Assembly (NCBI RefSeq): GCF_010550675.1
Contig: NZ_JAAGOA010000031.1
Coordinates: 1-64,000 of the forward strand
Length of the DNA stretch: 64,000 bases
Source of the DNA: Phytoactinopolyspora halotolerans
Lineage (GTDB): Bacteria > Actinomycetota > Actinomycetes > Jiangellales > Jiangellaceae
Direction of reading: 5' to 3'
Part shown: one piece after another, positions 1-10,154 of the stretch
Numbering within the stretch: position 1 is the stretch's first letter
How the letters are laid out: each line of letters begins with the position of its first letter
Program-made: the position numbers and the translations under genes
Notes under the pieces: generated by a model
The model's database searches: none
Seen by the model: the letters and a program-made list of their open reading frames with translations, nothing else
What the model was told of the DNA's origin: nothing

Positions 1-72
1 GTTTTCTCGTGCCCTACCATGTCTGCAGACATGGTAGGGCACGAGAAAACCCACTTCACATGATCATTTAGG
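1..72. repeat. Large palindromic repeat, copy 1 (cut by window edge)
   Basis: Bases 1-50 form a perfect 50-bp palindrome centred on the CTGCAG at 23-28. It continues rightward with an outer arm that reads CCACTTCACATGATCATTTA at 51-70. By comparison with the other two copies, about 22 bp of the left outer arm lie before the window. The element ends 14 bp beyond the stop codon of the minus-strand AAA+ gene. As RNA it could fold into a very long hairpin, so it may act as a terminator for that operon. It is AT-rich against its surroundings. It resembles REP, BIME or MITE-type intergenic palindromes, but I cannot assign it to a named family. Confidence 0.9.
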
Positions 73-85
73 TCCTGGGTGGGGG

Positions 86-3000
86 TTAGGTGTCGGGGTA
101 GGCCTGCTTGGGGCGGCGGGCGCGCCGGCCCTGCCCGGACGGCGTGAAGGCCTTCTCGGTGATCCGCTCGATGGCGGCCTCGATCCCGCCCACCTGGTCG
201 GCCAGCAGCCCGAGCGCGCCGACGGCCCGGCTCATCGGGTCTTCGTCGTCGCCCCCGAGCGCCTGGGCCTTCAGGAACGCCGCCTTGACCTCGGCCCACC
301 GCTGCGACTGCTCCGCCGTCATCCGCCCACGCAACTCGGCGAACTTGAGGAGATTCGCCTCCGCTCCCGAGGTGAGGGTCTGGGCTTCGCCGACGTAGTG
401 GTCGTCGATCATCGCCTCGAGCTCGTCGTCGTTCATCACCGGTACGACGCGGGCGGCCATGGAGATCATGTTCCGGTACGAGCCCTGCAGCTGGAACGGC
501 GGCTCCGTCCGGGACGCGTCGGCCTGCGCGGCGGAGGCGATATACGCCTGGTTGTTGGCGAGCACGACCTCCTGGACCCGGATCAGCTTCCGCAGCACCG
601 AGAGGATCTGGTCGAGTTCGGTCGGGGAGTAGGGGTGGCTGAGCTGGTCCGCCTGTGCCGACTCGTCGCCTCGTGCGAGGCGGACCAACAGGTCGACGTC
701 CGCGCGGTCGCGGGTGGAGACCGGCGCGAGGATCGGGTTGGCGGTCAGCGAATTCTCGATGTAGCTCAGCGCGAACAGCTCATCCTTTCCGGACAGGACG
801 TCGCCGAGGTTCCACACGTCGGCCCGGTTGGCGAGCATGTCGGGTACCCGGAACCGCTTGCCTTCCTCGGTGTACGGGTTGCCGGCCATGCACACGGCGA
901 ACCGTTTTCCGCGCAGGTCGTACGTGCGGGTCCGGCCGTTCCAGACGCCTTCCATCCGGCGCTGCGCATCACACAGCGAGATGAACTTCTGCAGCAGCTC
1001 GGGATTGGTGTGCTGGATGTCGTCGAGGTAGAGCAACACGTTGTTGCCCATCTCCAGCGCCAGGTTGATCTTCTCGACCTCTTGGCGGGCGGTCGCGTTG
1101 GGTGCCTCCGCCGGGTCGACGGATGTGACGCCGTGACCCAGCGCAGGGCCGTTGACCTTGACGAAGACCAGGCCGAGCCGGCTGGCGACGTACTCCATCA
1201 GCGTCGTCTTGCCGTAGCCGGGCGGCGAGATGAGCATCAGCAGGCCGCTGGAGTCCACCTGCCGCGACTCTCCGGTGGTGCCGAGCTGTTTGGCCAGGTT
1301 GTCCCCGATCAGCGGGAGATACACCTCGTCCAGCAGGCGGTTGCGGACGAACGCACTCATCACCTGGGGCTTGTACTCGTCCAGCCGCAGCTCGGCCCGC
1401 TGCCGCTCTACCAGTTCGCTCCGCTGTCGCTGGTAGGCGCGGTAGGCCGGGATGTGCTCGGCGCGGAAACGGCGAGTGCGGGCGAGCAGCTCGTCCAGCC
1501 GGAACTCCAGCGTGCGCTCGGCGATCCGCGCGTGCGTGCCGAGCAACCCGTCGACGCTGGCCGTGAGCTGTGCCGAGGAGTCCCGGCGCGGCAACGCGTT
1601 GCCGCACAGCTCGATCGCCACCGCCTCCGGCAGATCATAGCGGCCGCTCTCCACCTCGTCGGCGTTGTCCAGGAACGACGACAGCCAGGCGTCCACCAGC
1701 TGGTGACGCGCGGCCAGGTCGGGCCCGAGCTTGGCCAGATCGTCCGTGAACGCCTGACGAGACCCGGCGCCGGAACGACGGCCCAGCGCGCGGTGGAACC
1801 GCTCGGTCAGCTTCTTCGCCGTGCCGCAGGTGACGAAGCCCGCGGCGGCGTCGGCCAGTTCCTCGAACAGGTACTCGCCCGCGAGGCCGCGGTCCGCCTC
1901 CGGCACCGGTGGCAGACCGGAACGCTCGCGAAAGTCCACGATGGCGTCGTCCAGTTCGGCACAGAGCGCGTCCGTGGCCGCCGAGTGCCGGGTCTTGAAC
2001 ACGGCACCGGCCTGGTGCAGCGACGACGCCCGGGTCGTCCAGCCGGATCGTGCCTCCTCGTCCGCCCCGAACGCCCAGAACAACTGGGCGGCCGCGCGGG
2101 CGGACGGCGGGTAGCGCAGCAGCCCGGCAGCCGCATGCAGCCGCAGCAGCGCCTCCAGGATGCGAGCGGCGTCGTGGTCATGCACGCCGCGTTCGTAGCC
2201 CTCGTCGTACCGGCTCTCCGCCACCTCCCGGACGGTGCTCAGCAGGCCGCCCTCGCTGAGCGCCGCCTCGTGCAGCTTCTCCAGCGTCAGTGCATGCCCG
2301 GAACCGGAACCGTTCGCCGCCGCCTCGGCCAGGATCGACGCGGCCAGGTGCTCGGCCCGGTACACCTCCGGCGTTTCCGACACCAGCAGCTGATCCCAGA
2401 ACTGCCGGGTCGCGGCGAACTCCGGGTCCGTCACCGGCATGTGGAAATCCGTACCGGTGACGGCGAAGGTCATCTGGCCGTCATGCGGCACCAGGGTGAG
2501 GTCGACAGGCTGTGTGTTGACCGCGAACCGATGCCGGCCGAGGCGGATCGTCTCGCCGCCGTCGTCGTATAGGTCGAGCCGGTCCCGCAACGCCCGGCCG
2601 GCCTCCTGCTGAGCCGCCTTGATCCGGCCGTCCAGCTCCTCCGCCCGCACCTGGTCGCCGAGCTGGCGCAGCTCGTCCGAGACGGCGCGCAGCCGGGCCA
2701 CCATGGCATCCGAGGCGAAGTAGGTGTTGACCTCGTCGACGGAGCCGAGCGAAGCGACCCGGCGGCGGACATTGGTCAGAATCCGTTCCGCGGAGTCGGC
2801 CAGCCGGTCGGCGCGCCGGCTGCGCTCGTCCAGCAGCGACTGCTTGCGGGAGGAGAACGCCTCGTAGACGTCTTCTCGCTTGGTCTCCAGCTGAGCGAGG
2901 AAGTCGTCGAAGTCGGTGAAGCGGGCCTCGAGGTTCTCCAGCTGGAGCATGATGCGGCCGAGCTGCTCGTCGCAGGCCTCGGGTGTGTTGGCCACCGCGA

Positions 3001-5296
3001 GCCCGCTGGTGATCGCCTGCGAGAGCAGGGCGAACTCGGCGGCGAACTCGGCCCGTCCCTCGGTGGCCAGCAGGTCGCGCCGACGGCCCTCCAGCGTTGC
3101 GCGTGCGCGGTTCAGACCGCCCAGCACCTCGCCGATCCGCTCCAAGATCGCGGTGCGCATGGTGGCGTCGGCGATGTCGAGCGAGCCGATCACCTCGGTG
3201 ACGGTCTCCAGCGCCTGCGACTGTTCGGCCATCCGCTCGCCGACCACCGTGGCGTCCGAGACGGTCGGGATCGTCTCCGCCTGCTCGACGAGGCTCTCGA
3301 CCTCCTGGTGATACGCGGCGAACGCGTCCTCACGCTGCAGGAACTCGACCGCCCGCTCGGCCGCCGACGCGAGTTCGTCGTCCAGCGACGTGTCCAGCGT
3401 GTCGAGGCGGGAACCGTCGATGTAGCGCATGTCGCGCAGGGTGACCAGATGGCCCTTGGCCCGGCGCAACTCGGCCAGCTGCGTCACCCATTGCTGCGCA
3501 CTGCGCGGGGCCTCCCCGCGTACCCGCCGGATCAGCGAGGCGACGTCGGTCTCCGTCTCCTCCAGCGCGGCCGTCGCCTGCGCGGTGAGGGCCTGCACGT
3601 TCTCGAACTCGTCGAGGACCTGCTCCGCGGTGGCCCGGATCTCCGTCAGCGGCGTGCGCAGGTCGCCCAGGTCGGGTTCGCCGAGCCAGTGGTACGAGTC
3701 GAAGGCGCGCGCGCAAGCGGCGATGATCGCCTCGAACACCGCGGCGGACGGTGCCATCTCGCCGATCATGCGGGTGATCGACAGGCAGTCGGAGATGCCG
3801 CGGACCAGTTCGGCGTTGCCGATCCGCTCCAGCGGTCCGGTCCCCACCGGCTGCGCCGCGGCGTACGTGTCCGACTGGAACGGCGTCTGCCACACCTGGA
3901 GCGGGTGCACCCGGGTGGGCTCCGCCGACGTGGCCCGGAGGATGACCATGGTGCCGTCGTCGAACAGCGAGTACCCGTGGCACGGGATCGGGGTGGAGAC
4001 CTCCTTGCGGATGACGTTGTACGGCAGCAACAGGGAACGGCCCTCGTCCCGGGCGTGGAAGACGTAGAGCACGTCCTCGCCGTTGGGGGAGGTGATGGTC
4101 CGCTTGTACTCCAGGTCGCTGACGTCCGCGTCGAACGTCTTGTACTCGCCGGTGGTGAGGTAGTACCCGCCGGGGAAGATGATGCCGTGGTCCTCAGGCA
4201 GTTGCCGGCACGCCTGACCGATCCCGTCCAGCCGGGTGACGTCCTTGGTGCGGCTGTTGAAGACCAGATAGCGCCAGGTGGTCTCGTTGTACGGGCGGAT
4301 GCGGAGTAACACCAGCACACCGAGCCGGGCGTAGTGCACGTCCGCGTCCGCGAGGCTCTGCAGCGGATCGTCCACCGGTTCGGTGTAGATGCCCTGCCCG
4401 GTCTCGGTGTTGTTCTCCACCTTCAGTGTCAGCTCGCCACCGGTGGTCTCGACGAAGACCAGATCTTCGATGGAGATGTGCGGGTGCCGCCCGGTGACGT
4501 GATCGTCGCGGGTCGTCTCGATCCACTCGAAATCGTGCGACGGTCCGAAGGCGTGATCGCGATCGCCCCGGTTGTCCTGGTACGCGATCGTGCCGTCGAC
4601 GGCGAGCCGCCAGCGCAAGACGCGGAGGTCGTCGATGCTCGGGCCGGTCTGGAAGACGGCGAGCAGCTTGTCCTCGGTGCGACGCAGCTGAAGCAGCCTC
4701 GTCTGCTGGAAGTACCGGTACATGTCGGAGAAGTCGCGCTGGAACTTCTCCGTGTCTATCAGCCCGGTCACGTCCGACACGTCGACATCGTCGAACCGGA
4801 ATGCCGGCGGTGCCGAGCCGGAGCCCGACGTGGCGTCTGTGCTGCGAGAGAACTCGTGTAACGAGAACACGTCGGCGACCGTCGTCTCCTGCCGCAGGCC
4901 GACGAAGACGTTGTAGCCGAAGAGCATCAGCCCACCGGTGCCGGTGGTGCGGGCACCGGCGTCGGCACCGGCACCGGAGCTGTCCGTGTACTCGCCGTCC
5001 GCTGCGACGCCGGCCCGGCGACGTATCGTCGGGCCGGCGCCACCGAGCGAGACGATGTCCCGGGGCACACAGTTGTTCTCGGTGCGGATGCGCTCCGTGC
5101 CGATCAACTCCAGCTGCGTACCGCCGAAGACGTCGATCCGGCCGGCGTTCAGGGTCTCGGCCCGGGACGCCAGTTCGGCGGCCCGCTCGCGGAGCCGGGA
5201 CCTGAGAATCTCGTACGTCCCGGCGTCGAGCGTGTTGTGCTGTGCGTCGCCCGCGGCGCCGGTCTCCGCGGGTGTGTCAGTCGCGGTCTCGGTCAC
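86..5296 (-). CDS. Giant AAA+ ATPase with coiled coil (DUF3686 / 'DNA repair ATPase' type)
   Basis: A 1,736-residue cytoplasmic protein with a GTG start six bases after the flotillin stop, so the two are almost certainly co-translated. The first ~550 residues resemble the DUF3686 region. Residues ~550-930 are long, charged and helical and probably form a coiled coil. A single AAA+ module lies near the C-terminus. It has a Walker A PGYGKTT near residue 1360, a Walker B-like LLYLDDIQ near 1420, and a following MAGNPYTEEG stretch that fits sensor 1. Family members are often called DNA repair ATPase, but that name rests on little evidence. The pairing with flotillin and an NfeD-like protein suggests membrane-associated remodelling instead. 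The family assignment is from memory; the ATPase motifs are seen directly. Confidence 0.85.
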   Translation of the reverse strand: MTETATDTPAETGAAGDAQHNTLDAGTYEILRSRLRERAAELASRAETLNAGRIDVFGGTQLELIGTERIRTENNCVPRDIVSLGGAGPTIRRRAGVAADGEYTDSSGAGADAGARTTGTGGLMLFGYNVFVGLRQETTVADVFSLHEFSRSTDATSGSGSAPPAFRFDDVDVSDVTGLIDTEKFQRDFSDMYRYFQQTRLLQLRRTEDKLLAVFQTGPSIDDLRVLRWRLAVDGTIAYQDNRGDRDHAFGPSHDFEWIETTRDDHVTGRHPHISIEDLVFVETTGGELTLKVENNTETGQGIYTEPVDDPLQSLADADVHYARLGVLVLLRIRPYNETTWRYLVFNSRTKDVTRLDGIGQACRQLPEDHGIIFPGGYYLTTGEYKTFDADVSDLEYKRTITSPNGEDVLYVFHARDEGRSLLLPYNVIRKEVSTPIPCHGYSLFDDGTMVILRATSAEPTRVHPLQVWQTPFQSDTYAAAQPVGTGPLERIGNAELVRGISDCLSITRMIGEMAPSAAVFEAIIAACARAFDSYHWLGEPDLGDLRTPLTEIRATAEQVLDEFENVQALTAQATAALEETETDVASLIRRVRGEAPRSAQQWVTQLAELRRAKGHLVTLRDMRYIDGSRLDTLDTSLDDELASAAERAVEFLQREDAFAAYHQEVESLVEQAETIPTVSDATVVGERMAEQSQALETVTEVIGSLDIADATMRTAILERIGEVLGGLNRARATLEGRRRDLLATEGRAEFAAEFALLSQAITSGLAVANTPEACDEQLGRIMLQLENLEARFTDFDDFLAQLETKREDVYEAFSSRKQSLLDERSRRADRLADSAERILTNVRRRVASLGSVDEVNTYFASDAMVARLRAVSDELRQLGDQVRAEELDGRIKAAQQEAGRALRDRLDLYDDGGETIRLGRHRFAVNTQPVDLTLVPHDGQMTFAVTGTDFHMPVTDPEFAATRQFWDQLLVSETPEVYRAEHLAASILAEAAANGSGSGHALTLEKLHEAALSEGGLLSTVREVAESRYDEGYERGVHDHDAARILEALLRLHAAAGLLRYPPSARAAAQLFWAFGADEEARSGWTTRASSLHQAGAVFKTRHSAATDALCAELDDAIVDFRERSGLPPVPEADRGLAGEYLFEELADAAAGFVTCGTAKKLTERFHRALGRRSGAGSRQAFTDDLAKLGPDLAARHQLVDAWLSSFLDNADEVESGRYDLPEAVAIELCGNALPRRDSSAQLTASVDGLLGTHARIAERTLEFRLDELLARTRRFRAEHIPAYRAYQRQRSELVERQRAELRLDEYKPQVMSAFVRNRLLDEVYLPLIGDNLAKQLGTTGESRQVDSSGLLMLISPPGYGKTTLMEYVASRLGLVFVKVNGPALGHGVTSVDPAEAPNATARQEVEKINLALEMGNNVLLYLDDIQHTNPELLQKFISLCDAQRRMEGVWNGRTRTYDLRGKRFAVCMAGNPYTEEGKRFRVPDMLANRADVWNLGDVLSGKDELFALSYIENSLTANPILAPVSTRDRADVDLLVRLARGDESAQADQLSHPYSPTELDQILSVLRKLIRVQEVVLANNQAYIASAAQADASRTEPPFQLQGSYRNMISMAARVVPVMNDDELEAMIDDHYVGEAQTLTSGAEANLLKFAELRGRMTAEQSQRWAEVKAAFLKAQALGGDDEDPMSRAVGALGLLADQVGGIEAAIERITEKAFTPSGQGRRARRPKQAYPDT

Positions 5297-5302
5297 GAGG
5301 GG

Positions 5303-7312
5303 TTACTGCTTCGAGCCGGTCAGCGCGGCCACGGGCTGGTCGGCGAAGCCGAGGTTGCGCGCTGTCTCCAACAACTGCTCCAACTTCGACCGGTTCGGTC
5401 CGCCCTTATTGATCAGCTGCATGAGCAGCGCGGAGACCGTGAGGTTCTTCAGGTCGTCGGTGTCCACCGACTTCAGCAGCGACGTGATGTCGTCGAAGAA
5501 GCTGGAGGACCCGTTCAGCCACGGCTCGGCGATGGTGCTCGCCACCTCCGAGTTGTTGACGAACCCGTCCACACCCTTGCCGAGCGAGATCGAGCTCATC
5601 AGGCGGTCGAAGAAGACGCTCTCCCCGCCGACGATGCTGATGTCGGCCTTCTCCAGCCCGGTCGCGAGTACGCTCGCCTGCGCTTCGGCGACGTCCTTCT
5701 GCACGTTGAGCGCGGCCAGACGGATGTCCTTCTCCATCTCCAGCCGCAACCGGTACTCCTCGTGCTCCCGGCTCGCCTCGTCCAGCGCGGCCATCGCGGC
5801 GGCCTTCTCGGTGAGACCCTCCGACTCGCCCTTGAGCTTCTCACGGATCGCCTCGGCCTCGACCAGCGCCTTCTCCCGTGCGGCTGCGGCTTCGGCGCGG
5901 CCGACCTTCTCGATGACCTCGGCGTCGCGGTCGCGGACCTCGACCTCGGCGAGCCCGGCCGCGGCGACCTCCGCCTGGGTCCCCTCGGCCAGCCGGATCT
6001 TGGCCTGTGCGTCCAGCTCGGCGGCCTGCTGCCGGGCCTCGGCGAGCGTCAGCTCTTCCTGCGCCCGGTGCTTGGCTGCCTGCTCGGCGGCCTCGGCGGC
6101 CTTGATGTCCTTGACCAGGTTCTCCTGGGCCTCCGCCTCGGCGGCGATGATCCTGGCTTCGCGCTCCCGCTCGGCCTCCTCGACCGTGCGCACCCGCTTG
6201 ATGCTCTCTTCCTGCTCGGCGACGGTCTTGTCGACCGCCACCCGCTCGCGGACCACCTCGGCCACCGCGCGCTTCTCCGTCTCGACCTCTTTCTGCATGT
6301 CGATGGTGGCGAGCTCGGTCTCGCGGTCCCGGGCGACCACCTCGAGCTGGCGGTCCTTCTCGATCTTCTCGGTCTCCACGGCGACGACGCGCTGCCGGTT
6401 GAGCTCCGCGACGGCGATCTCGCGCTGCTTGTTCTCGGTCTGGACGCCGACCTGCTCATCGGTGCGGATGTTGGCCGACTCGGCCTTCAGGCGCTCCTCG
6501 GCCCGGACCCGCGCCGTCTCGGCCTCCTCGCGGGCACGGAGCGTCTCGACCTCCCGCTGCTGCGTCGCCTCGGCTTCGGCCTGGCGACGCTCCAGCTCGA
6601 GGATGGTCTCGCGTGCCTCGACGTTCTGCCGGGTGATCTCCTTCTCCCGGCCGCGCTCGAAGTCGTTGGTGCTGACGTGTTCCTTCGCGGTCAGCTCGGT
6701 GATCTTGCGGATGCCCTGAGCATCGAGGATGTTCTGCTTGTCCAGCTGGGCCATCGGCGTCTGCTCGAGGAAGTCGATGGCGGCGTCCTCGAGGCTGTAG
6801 CCGTTGAGGTCGGTGCCGATCACGCGCATGATCTGGTCGCGGAACTGCTCGCGCTGGGTGTACAGGTCGACGAAGTCCATGTGCTTGCCGACCGTCTTCA
6901 GCGCCTCGGAGAACTTGGCGTTGAACAGCTCCTGCAACGTGTTCTGGTCGCTGGCGCGTTCGGTACCGATGGCTTGCGCCACCTTGATGACGTCTTCGAC
7001 GGTCTTGTTCACCCGTACGAAGAAGGTGATCTTGATGTCCGCGCGGATGTTGTCCTGACAGATCAGACCCTCATGCCCGGTCCGTTCGATGTCGATCGTC
7101 TTGACCGAGATATCCATGTACTCGGCCTTGTGAATGATCGGCAGCACGATGGCGCCGGTGAAGGTGACGTCGACGTTGCGCACCTTCGAGATGATCAGTG
7201 CGTATCCCTGCTCCACCTTGCGGAACAGGCGCGTGACCACGAAGGCCACGGCGAGCAGAATGACCAGGAGTATGGCGAGCAGCACTCCCAGCCCGGTACC
7301 AAGGGTGTCCAT
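5303..7312 (-). CDS. Flotillin / SPFH-domain membrane scaffold protein (YqiK-like)
   Basis: A 669-residue flotillin. An N-terminal membrane segment at about residues 6-30 is followed by an SPFH/band-7 domain to about residue 200. A long Glu/Ala/Arg-rich coiled coil runs to about 480 and then a globular flotillin tail. The ATG at 7312 is preferred because GAAGGA lies seven bases upstream; a GTG immediately before it (7315) is the alternative. Flotillins organise ordered membrane microdomains and recruit partner proteins. The gene lies between an OB-fold membrane protein upstream and the giant AAA+ ATPase downstream, matching YqiJ-YqiK style operons. A role in envelope stress or membrane organisation is inferred. 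Confidence 0.92.
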   Translation of the reverse strand: MDTLGTGLGVLLAILLVILLAVAFVVTRLFRKVEQGYALIISKVRNVDVTFTGAIVLPIIHKAEYMDISVKTIDIERTGHEGLICQDNIRADIKITFFVRVNKTVEDVIKVAQAIGTERASDQNTLQELFNAKFSEALKTVGKHMDFVDLYTQREQFRDQIMRVIGTDLNGYSLEDAAIDFLEQTPMAQLDKQNILDAQGIRKITELTAKEHVSTNDFERGREKEITRQNVEARETILELERRQAEAEATQQREVETLRAREEAETARVRAEERLKAESANIRTDEQVGVQTENKQREIAVAELNRQRVVAVETEKIEKDRQLEVVARDRETELATIDMQKEVETEKRAVAEVVRERVAVDKTVAEQEESIKRVRTVEEAEREREARIIAAEAEAQENLVKDIKAAEAAEQAAKHRAQEELTLAEARQQAAELDAQAKIRLAEGTQAEVAAAGLAEVEVRDRDAEVIEKVGRAEAAAAREKALVEAEAIREKLKGESEGLTEKAAAMAALDEASREHEEYRLRLEMEKDIRLAALNVQKDVAEAQASVLATGLEKADISIVGGESVFFDRLMSSISLGKGVDGFVNNSEVASTIAEPWLNGSSSFFDDITSLLKSVDTDDLKNLTVSALLMQLINKGGPNRSKLEQLLETARNLGFADQPVAALTGSKQ

Positions 7313-7418
7313 CACAATATCCTTCGAACGATCTGAAGTCTCGATTTCCCCAGGGGGCCGAGAGAGCCTATCGGCATGACCTATAGCGCCGCTTTCGCGC
7401 GGCTTTCATCGCTTTGGC

Positions 7419-8045
7419 TCACGCTCCGCGACCGGGATCGAGTTCGGCCGCGAACGGAGAGACCCAGAACACCTCCTCGTCCGGGTCGTAGTCGAAGATC
7501 AGCGCGGTGCTACCCGACGTGAACTCGTCCTCGCCGGTCTGTCGGACATGGATGAGCGCGGTCGAGCCGTCGTCGGCCGTCACCTCCGCCTGGCCGGTGC
7601 CGTTCCCGAGGGGCGCGGTCCGGATCGTGCAGAGCTTGCCGACGAAGTCGGTGCGGGACGATTCCTTGACGTTCGGCAGCACGCGGCGCACGAACACGAT
7701 GGCGAAAGCCGTGATCGCCCACGCCACCACCACGGCGAGTGCCAGCGCGACGACGCCGAGCCCGATGGTGACCGGGTCGGAGAGGTCCAGCGCGTCGATC
7801 ACCACGGTGCCGGTGAGCGCGGCGAACCAGCCGAAGGCGATCAGTAGCGAAATCGCCACCGTGGCGGGGACGCCGCTGAGTCCCACACCGGCGAGCAGAC
7901 CGCTGCCGTCGCCGGCGTCACCGTCCAACACGTCCAGGCCCAGTCCGCCGAGCAACACAAGAAACCAGTAGGCCATGACCACCACCAACATGAAGCTGAA
8001 CACGACGACCGGGAACGTCAGCGCAGCGTCGATGAGATCGGCCAT
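7419..8045 (-). CDS. NfeD/YqiJ-like membrane protein with C-terminal OB fold (DUF1449-like)
   Basis: A 208-residue protein starting at the ATG of MADLIDAALTFPV. It has three hydrophobic segments at roughly residues 8-33, 50-75 and 85-112. The C-terminal ~75 residues are beta-rich, from FVGKLCTIRTAPLG to DPDEEVFWVSPF, typical of the OB fold of NfeD and YqiJ proteins. These proteins are partners of flotillins, and the flotillin gene follows after about 105 bp on the same strand. That gap has no strong terminator. An upstream in-frame start at 8093 is unlikely because it adds only a charged leader. The family call rests on topology and context. Confidence 0.82.
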   Translation of the reverse strand: MADLIDAALTFPVVVFSFMLVVVMAYWFLVLLGGLGLDVLDGDAGDGSGLLAGVGLSGVPATVAISLLIAFGWFAALTGTVVIDALDLSDPVTIGLGVVALALAVVVAWAITAFAIVFVRRVLPNVKESSRTDFVGKLCTIRTAPLGNGTGQAEVTADDGSTALIHVRQTGEDEFTSGSTALIFDYDPDEEVFWVSPFAAELDPGRGA

Positions 8046-8258
8046 GCGCGAGCGCGCCCCCTTCCCCTCGTTCTGCGCGTGCCTGGTGCACATCCCGACG
8101 ACGGGTACACCCCGCGTGGCTACGCGTTGCTGCGGCCATGGAGTATCCGCGCCACCACGACGCCCGTGGCGACCCTGCGGAGTATAGCCATACGGCGTTG
8201 CGGGCCGGTACAGGCCGGCGTGCCCTCGCCTGCGCCGGAGAACGCGCCGGGCAACGGC

Positions 8259-8294
8259 GGAGAGTTCTTGCTGCTATGACAGCGAAAACTCTCC
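8259..8294. repeat. 8-bp stem-loop downstream of SURF1-1
   Basis: GGAGAGTT at 8259-8266 pairs with AACTCTCC at 8287-8294 across a 20-base loop. It lies 24 bp beyond the stop of the minus-strand SURF1 gene and upstream of the NfeD-like gene, so it could be a terminator for SURF1. The rest of 8046-8318 holds nothing I can identify as coding. Confidence 0.5.
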
Positions 8295-8318
8295 GATGTT
8301 TGCGGCCAGGTCAGACCA

Positions 8319-9134
8319 TCAATCGGCCGGCCGCCCGGTGGCGCGGGCGGGCCCGTCGGCGGCGTCATCCGGCGCTGCCTCTCCGGCGTCGTCTGCGGCG
8401 GCCGAGTCCGTCGGCTCGGGGCCACGCCCCTTCGCCTCGGCACGGATCAGCAACACGAATCCGGTGACACCGACGACGGCGAAGATGAACCACTGCAACG
8501 CGTAGGACAGGTGCGGGCCGGGGTCCGCCTCGGGCTGCGGCAGAGCCAACAGATCATCGCCGGCCGGCTCGACGGCCTCTGCCCACGCGGGCACGAGCGG
8601 ATACGGCACGGCCTCGGCGATCTGCTCGACGTTGACGTAACGAATGTGTCCGCCGGCCACGTCGCCGGCGTCTCGCTGGTCCTCGGTACCGCGCAGCCGG
8701 GCCGCGACCGTGACCTCGCCGGCCGGCGGCGCCGGAGCGTCGGGATCGTCGTCGTCGGAGACATAGAACCCGCGGTCGACCAGGATCGCCGTGCCGTCGT
8801 CGGTGACCAATGGGGTGATCACATGGAAGCCGCGCCTGCCCTCCAGCGGACGCAGCCGCAGCAACAACTCGTGCTCGGTGTCGTACCGGCCGCGGACCTC
8901 GACCGAACGCCACTGTTCGGATTCGTCCAGCTGACCGGAGGTCGGATCCGGACCGAGCACCTCCTCGAGCGTCGCGGGCGGTGCCTGCTCGTTGGCTTCG
9001 ATGATGTCGTTGCGGGCGGACCGTTCCTCATTGCGGTCGAGCTGCCACATGCCGAGGCGGACACACACCAAGACGAGCAGGATGCCGGCGAGGGTACGGA
9101 CCAGCCAGCGCCTGCTCATCAGGAACCTGTACAC
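8319..9134 (-). CDS. SURF1 family protein, paralogue 1
   Basis: A 271-residue inner-membrane protein. The GTG of [10 protein letters not shown] is chosen because SURF1 proteins, including the paralogue at 18258-19151, begin with a similar xRFLxxxRW stretch. An N-terminal membrane helix lies around residues 11-30 and a second near residues 220-240 ([18 protein letters not shown]), with an extracytoplasmic domain between. [19 protein letters not shown] and LVDRGF are typical family motifs. SURF1 assists cytochrome c oxidase assembly, probably haem a insertion. The gene is divergent from moaA with only 30 bp between the starts. The tail is acidic and Ala-rich. Confidence 0.9.
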   Translation of the reverse strand: MYRFLMSRRWLVRTLAGILLVLVCVRLGMWQLDRNEERSARNDIIEANEQAPPATLEEVLGPDPTSGQLDESEQWRSVEVRGRYDTEHELLLRLRPLEGRRGFHVITPLVTDDGTAILVDRGFYVSDDDDPDAPAPPAGEVTVAARLRGTEDQRDAGDVAGGHIRYVNVEQIAEAVPYPLVPAWAEAVEPAGDDLLALPQPEADPGPHLSYALQWFIFAVVGVTGFVLLIRAEAKGRGPEPTDSAAADDAGEAAPDDAADGPARATGRPAD

Positions 9135-9164
9135 AACTCGACGGTAGACCATAGCCTGGAGGAC

Positions 9165-10154
9165 ATGCTTATCGACCGGTATGGGCGGATTGCCACTGAC
9201 CTTCGCGTGTCCCTGACCGACCGCTGCAATCTGCGTTGCACGTATTGCATGCCGGAAGAAGGCCTGGCCTGGTTACCCAAGCCGGAGATTCTCACCGACT
9301 CCGAGGTCGTGCGGCTGGTACGTGTCGGGGTGGAACGGCTGGGCATCCGCGAGGTCAGGTTCACCGGCGGCGAGCCGCTGCTGCGACGCGGGTTGGTGGA
9401 CATCATCGCCGGGTGCGCCGAGCTGTCCCCGCGCCCGGAGCTGTCATTGACGACGAACGCGGTCGGTCTCGCGCGAACGGCCGAGACGCTGGCCCGAGCG
9501 GGGCTGGACCGGGTGAACGGCTCGCTGGACACGTTGAAAGCGGATCGGTTCGAGGCGCTGACCCACCGGCGCCGCCTGCAGGACGTGCTGGACGGACTCG
9601 CCGCCGCAGAAGCCGCCGGGCTGTCGCCGGTCAAGGTGAACGCTGTGCTGATGCGGGACGTGAACGACGACGAAGCCCCCGACCTCCTCGGCTGGGCGCT
9701 GGAGAACGGCTACGAGCTGCGTTTCATCGAGCAGATGCCGCTGGACGCCCAGCACGCATGGCAGCGCGACGAGATGGTCACCGCCGGCGACATCCTGGCC
9801 TCCCTGCGGAAGGTGTACGACCTCTCCCCGCAGCAGCCAGAAGAGCGTGGGAGTGCACCGGCCGAGACGTGGCTGGTGGACGGCGGGCCGGCCAAGGTCG
9901 GCATCATCGCTTCGGTCACCAGGCCGTTCTGCGGTACCTGCGATCGCACCCGGCTGACCGCCGACGGACAGGTGCGGACCTGCCTGTTCGCCCGGGACGA
10001 ATCGGATCTGCGCGGCGCCATGCGTGACGGTGCCAGTGACGAGGAACTGGCGGAACGGTGGCGCATCGCGATGGCGGGCAAGGCCGCCGGCCACGGGATC
10101 GACGACCCGGGGTTCCTGCAGCCCAACCGCCCGATGTCAGCCATCGGGGGCTGA
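9165..10154 (+). CDS. moaA: GTP 3',8-cyclase MoaA (molybdenum cofactor biosynthesis)
   Basis: A 329-residue radical-SAM enzyme that converts GTP to 3',8-cyclo-7,8-dihydro-GTP, the first step of molybdopterin synthesis. The radical-SAM cluster ligands are Cys21, Cys25 and Cys28 (CNLRCTYC). The second, GTP-binding cluster uses Cys256, Cys259 and Cys273. The protein ends in the conserved Gly-Gly. The SAM-binding GGEPLL motif is also present. The ATG at 9165 sits just after GGAGG, which is unusually close, but the N-terminal [20 protein letters not shown] is standard for the family. No other moa genes are adjacent; moaC and others must lie elsewhere. Confidence 0.97.
   Translation: MLIDRYGRIATDLRVSLTDRCNLRCTYCMPEEGLAWLPKPEILTDSEVVRLVRVGVERLGIREVRFTGGEPLLRRGLVDIIAGCAELSPRPELSLTTNAVGLARTAETLARAGLDRVNGSLDTLKADRFEALTHRRRLQDVLDGLAAAEAAGLSPVKVNAVLMRDVNDDEAPDLLGWALENGYELRFIEQMPLDAQHAWQRDEMVTAGDILASLRKVYDLSPQQPEERGSAPAETWLVDGGPAKVGIIASVTRPFCGTCDRTRLTADGQVRTCLFARDESDLRGAMRDGASDEELAERWRIAMAGKAAGHGIDDPGFLQPNRPMSAIGG

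Noticed and set aside
398-2572. A 724-codon open frame on the plus strand opposite the AAA+ gene
   Set aside because: Long antisense frames are expected in high-GC coding DNA. It lacks any family likeness, is Arg/Gln/Val-rich, and the minus-strand product has clear ATPase motifs.
5237-7336. A 699-codon plus-strand frame opposite flotillin
   Set aside because: Leu/Asp-rich shadow of the coiled coil; no start context and no family pattern.
8511-9164. N-terminal extension of MoaA
   Set aside because: The open frame runs upstream through the opposite SURF1 gene; the family start and ribosome site are at 9165.
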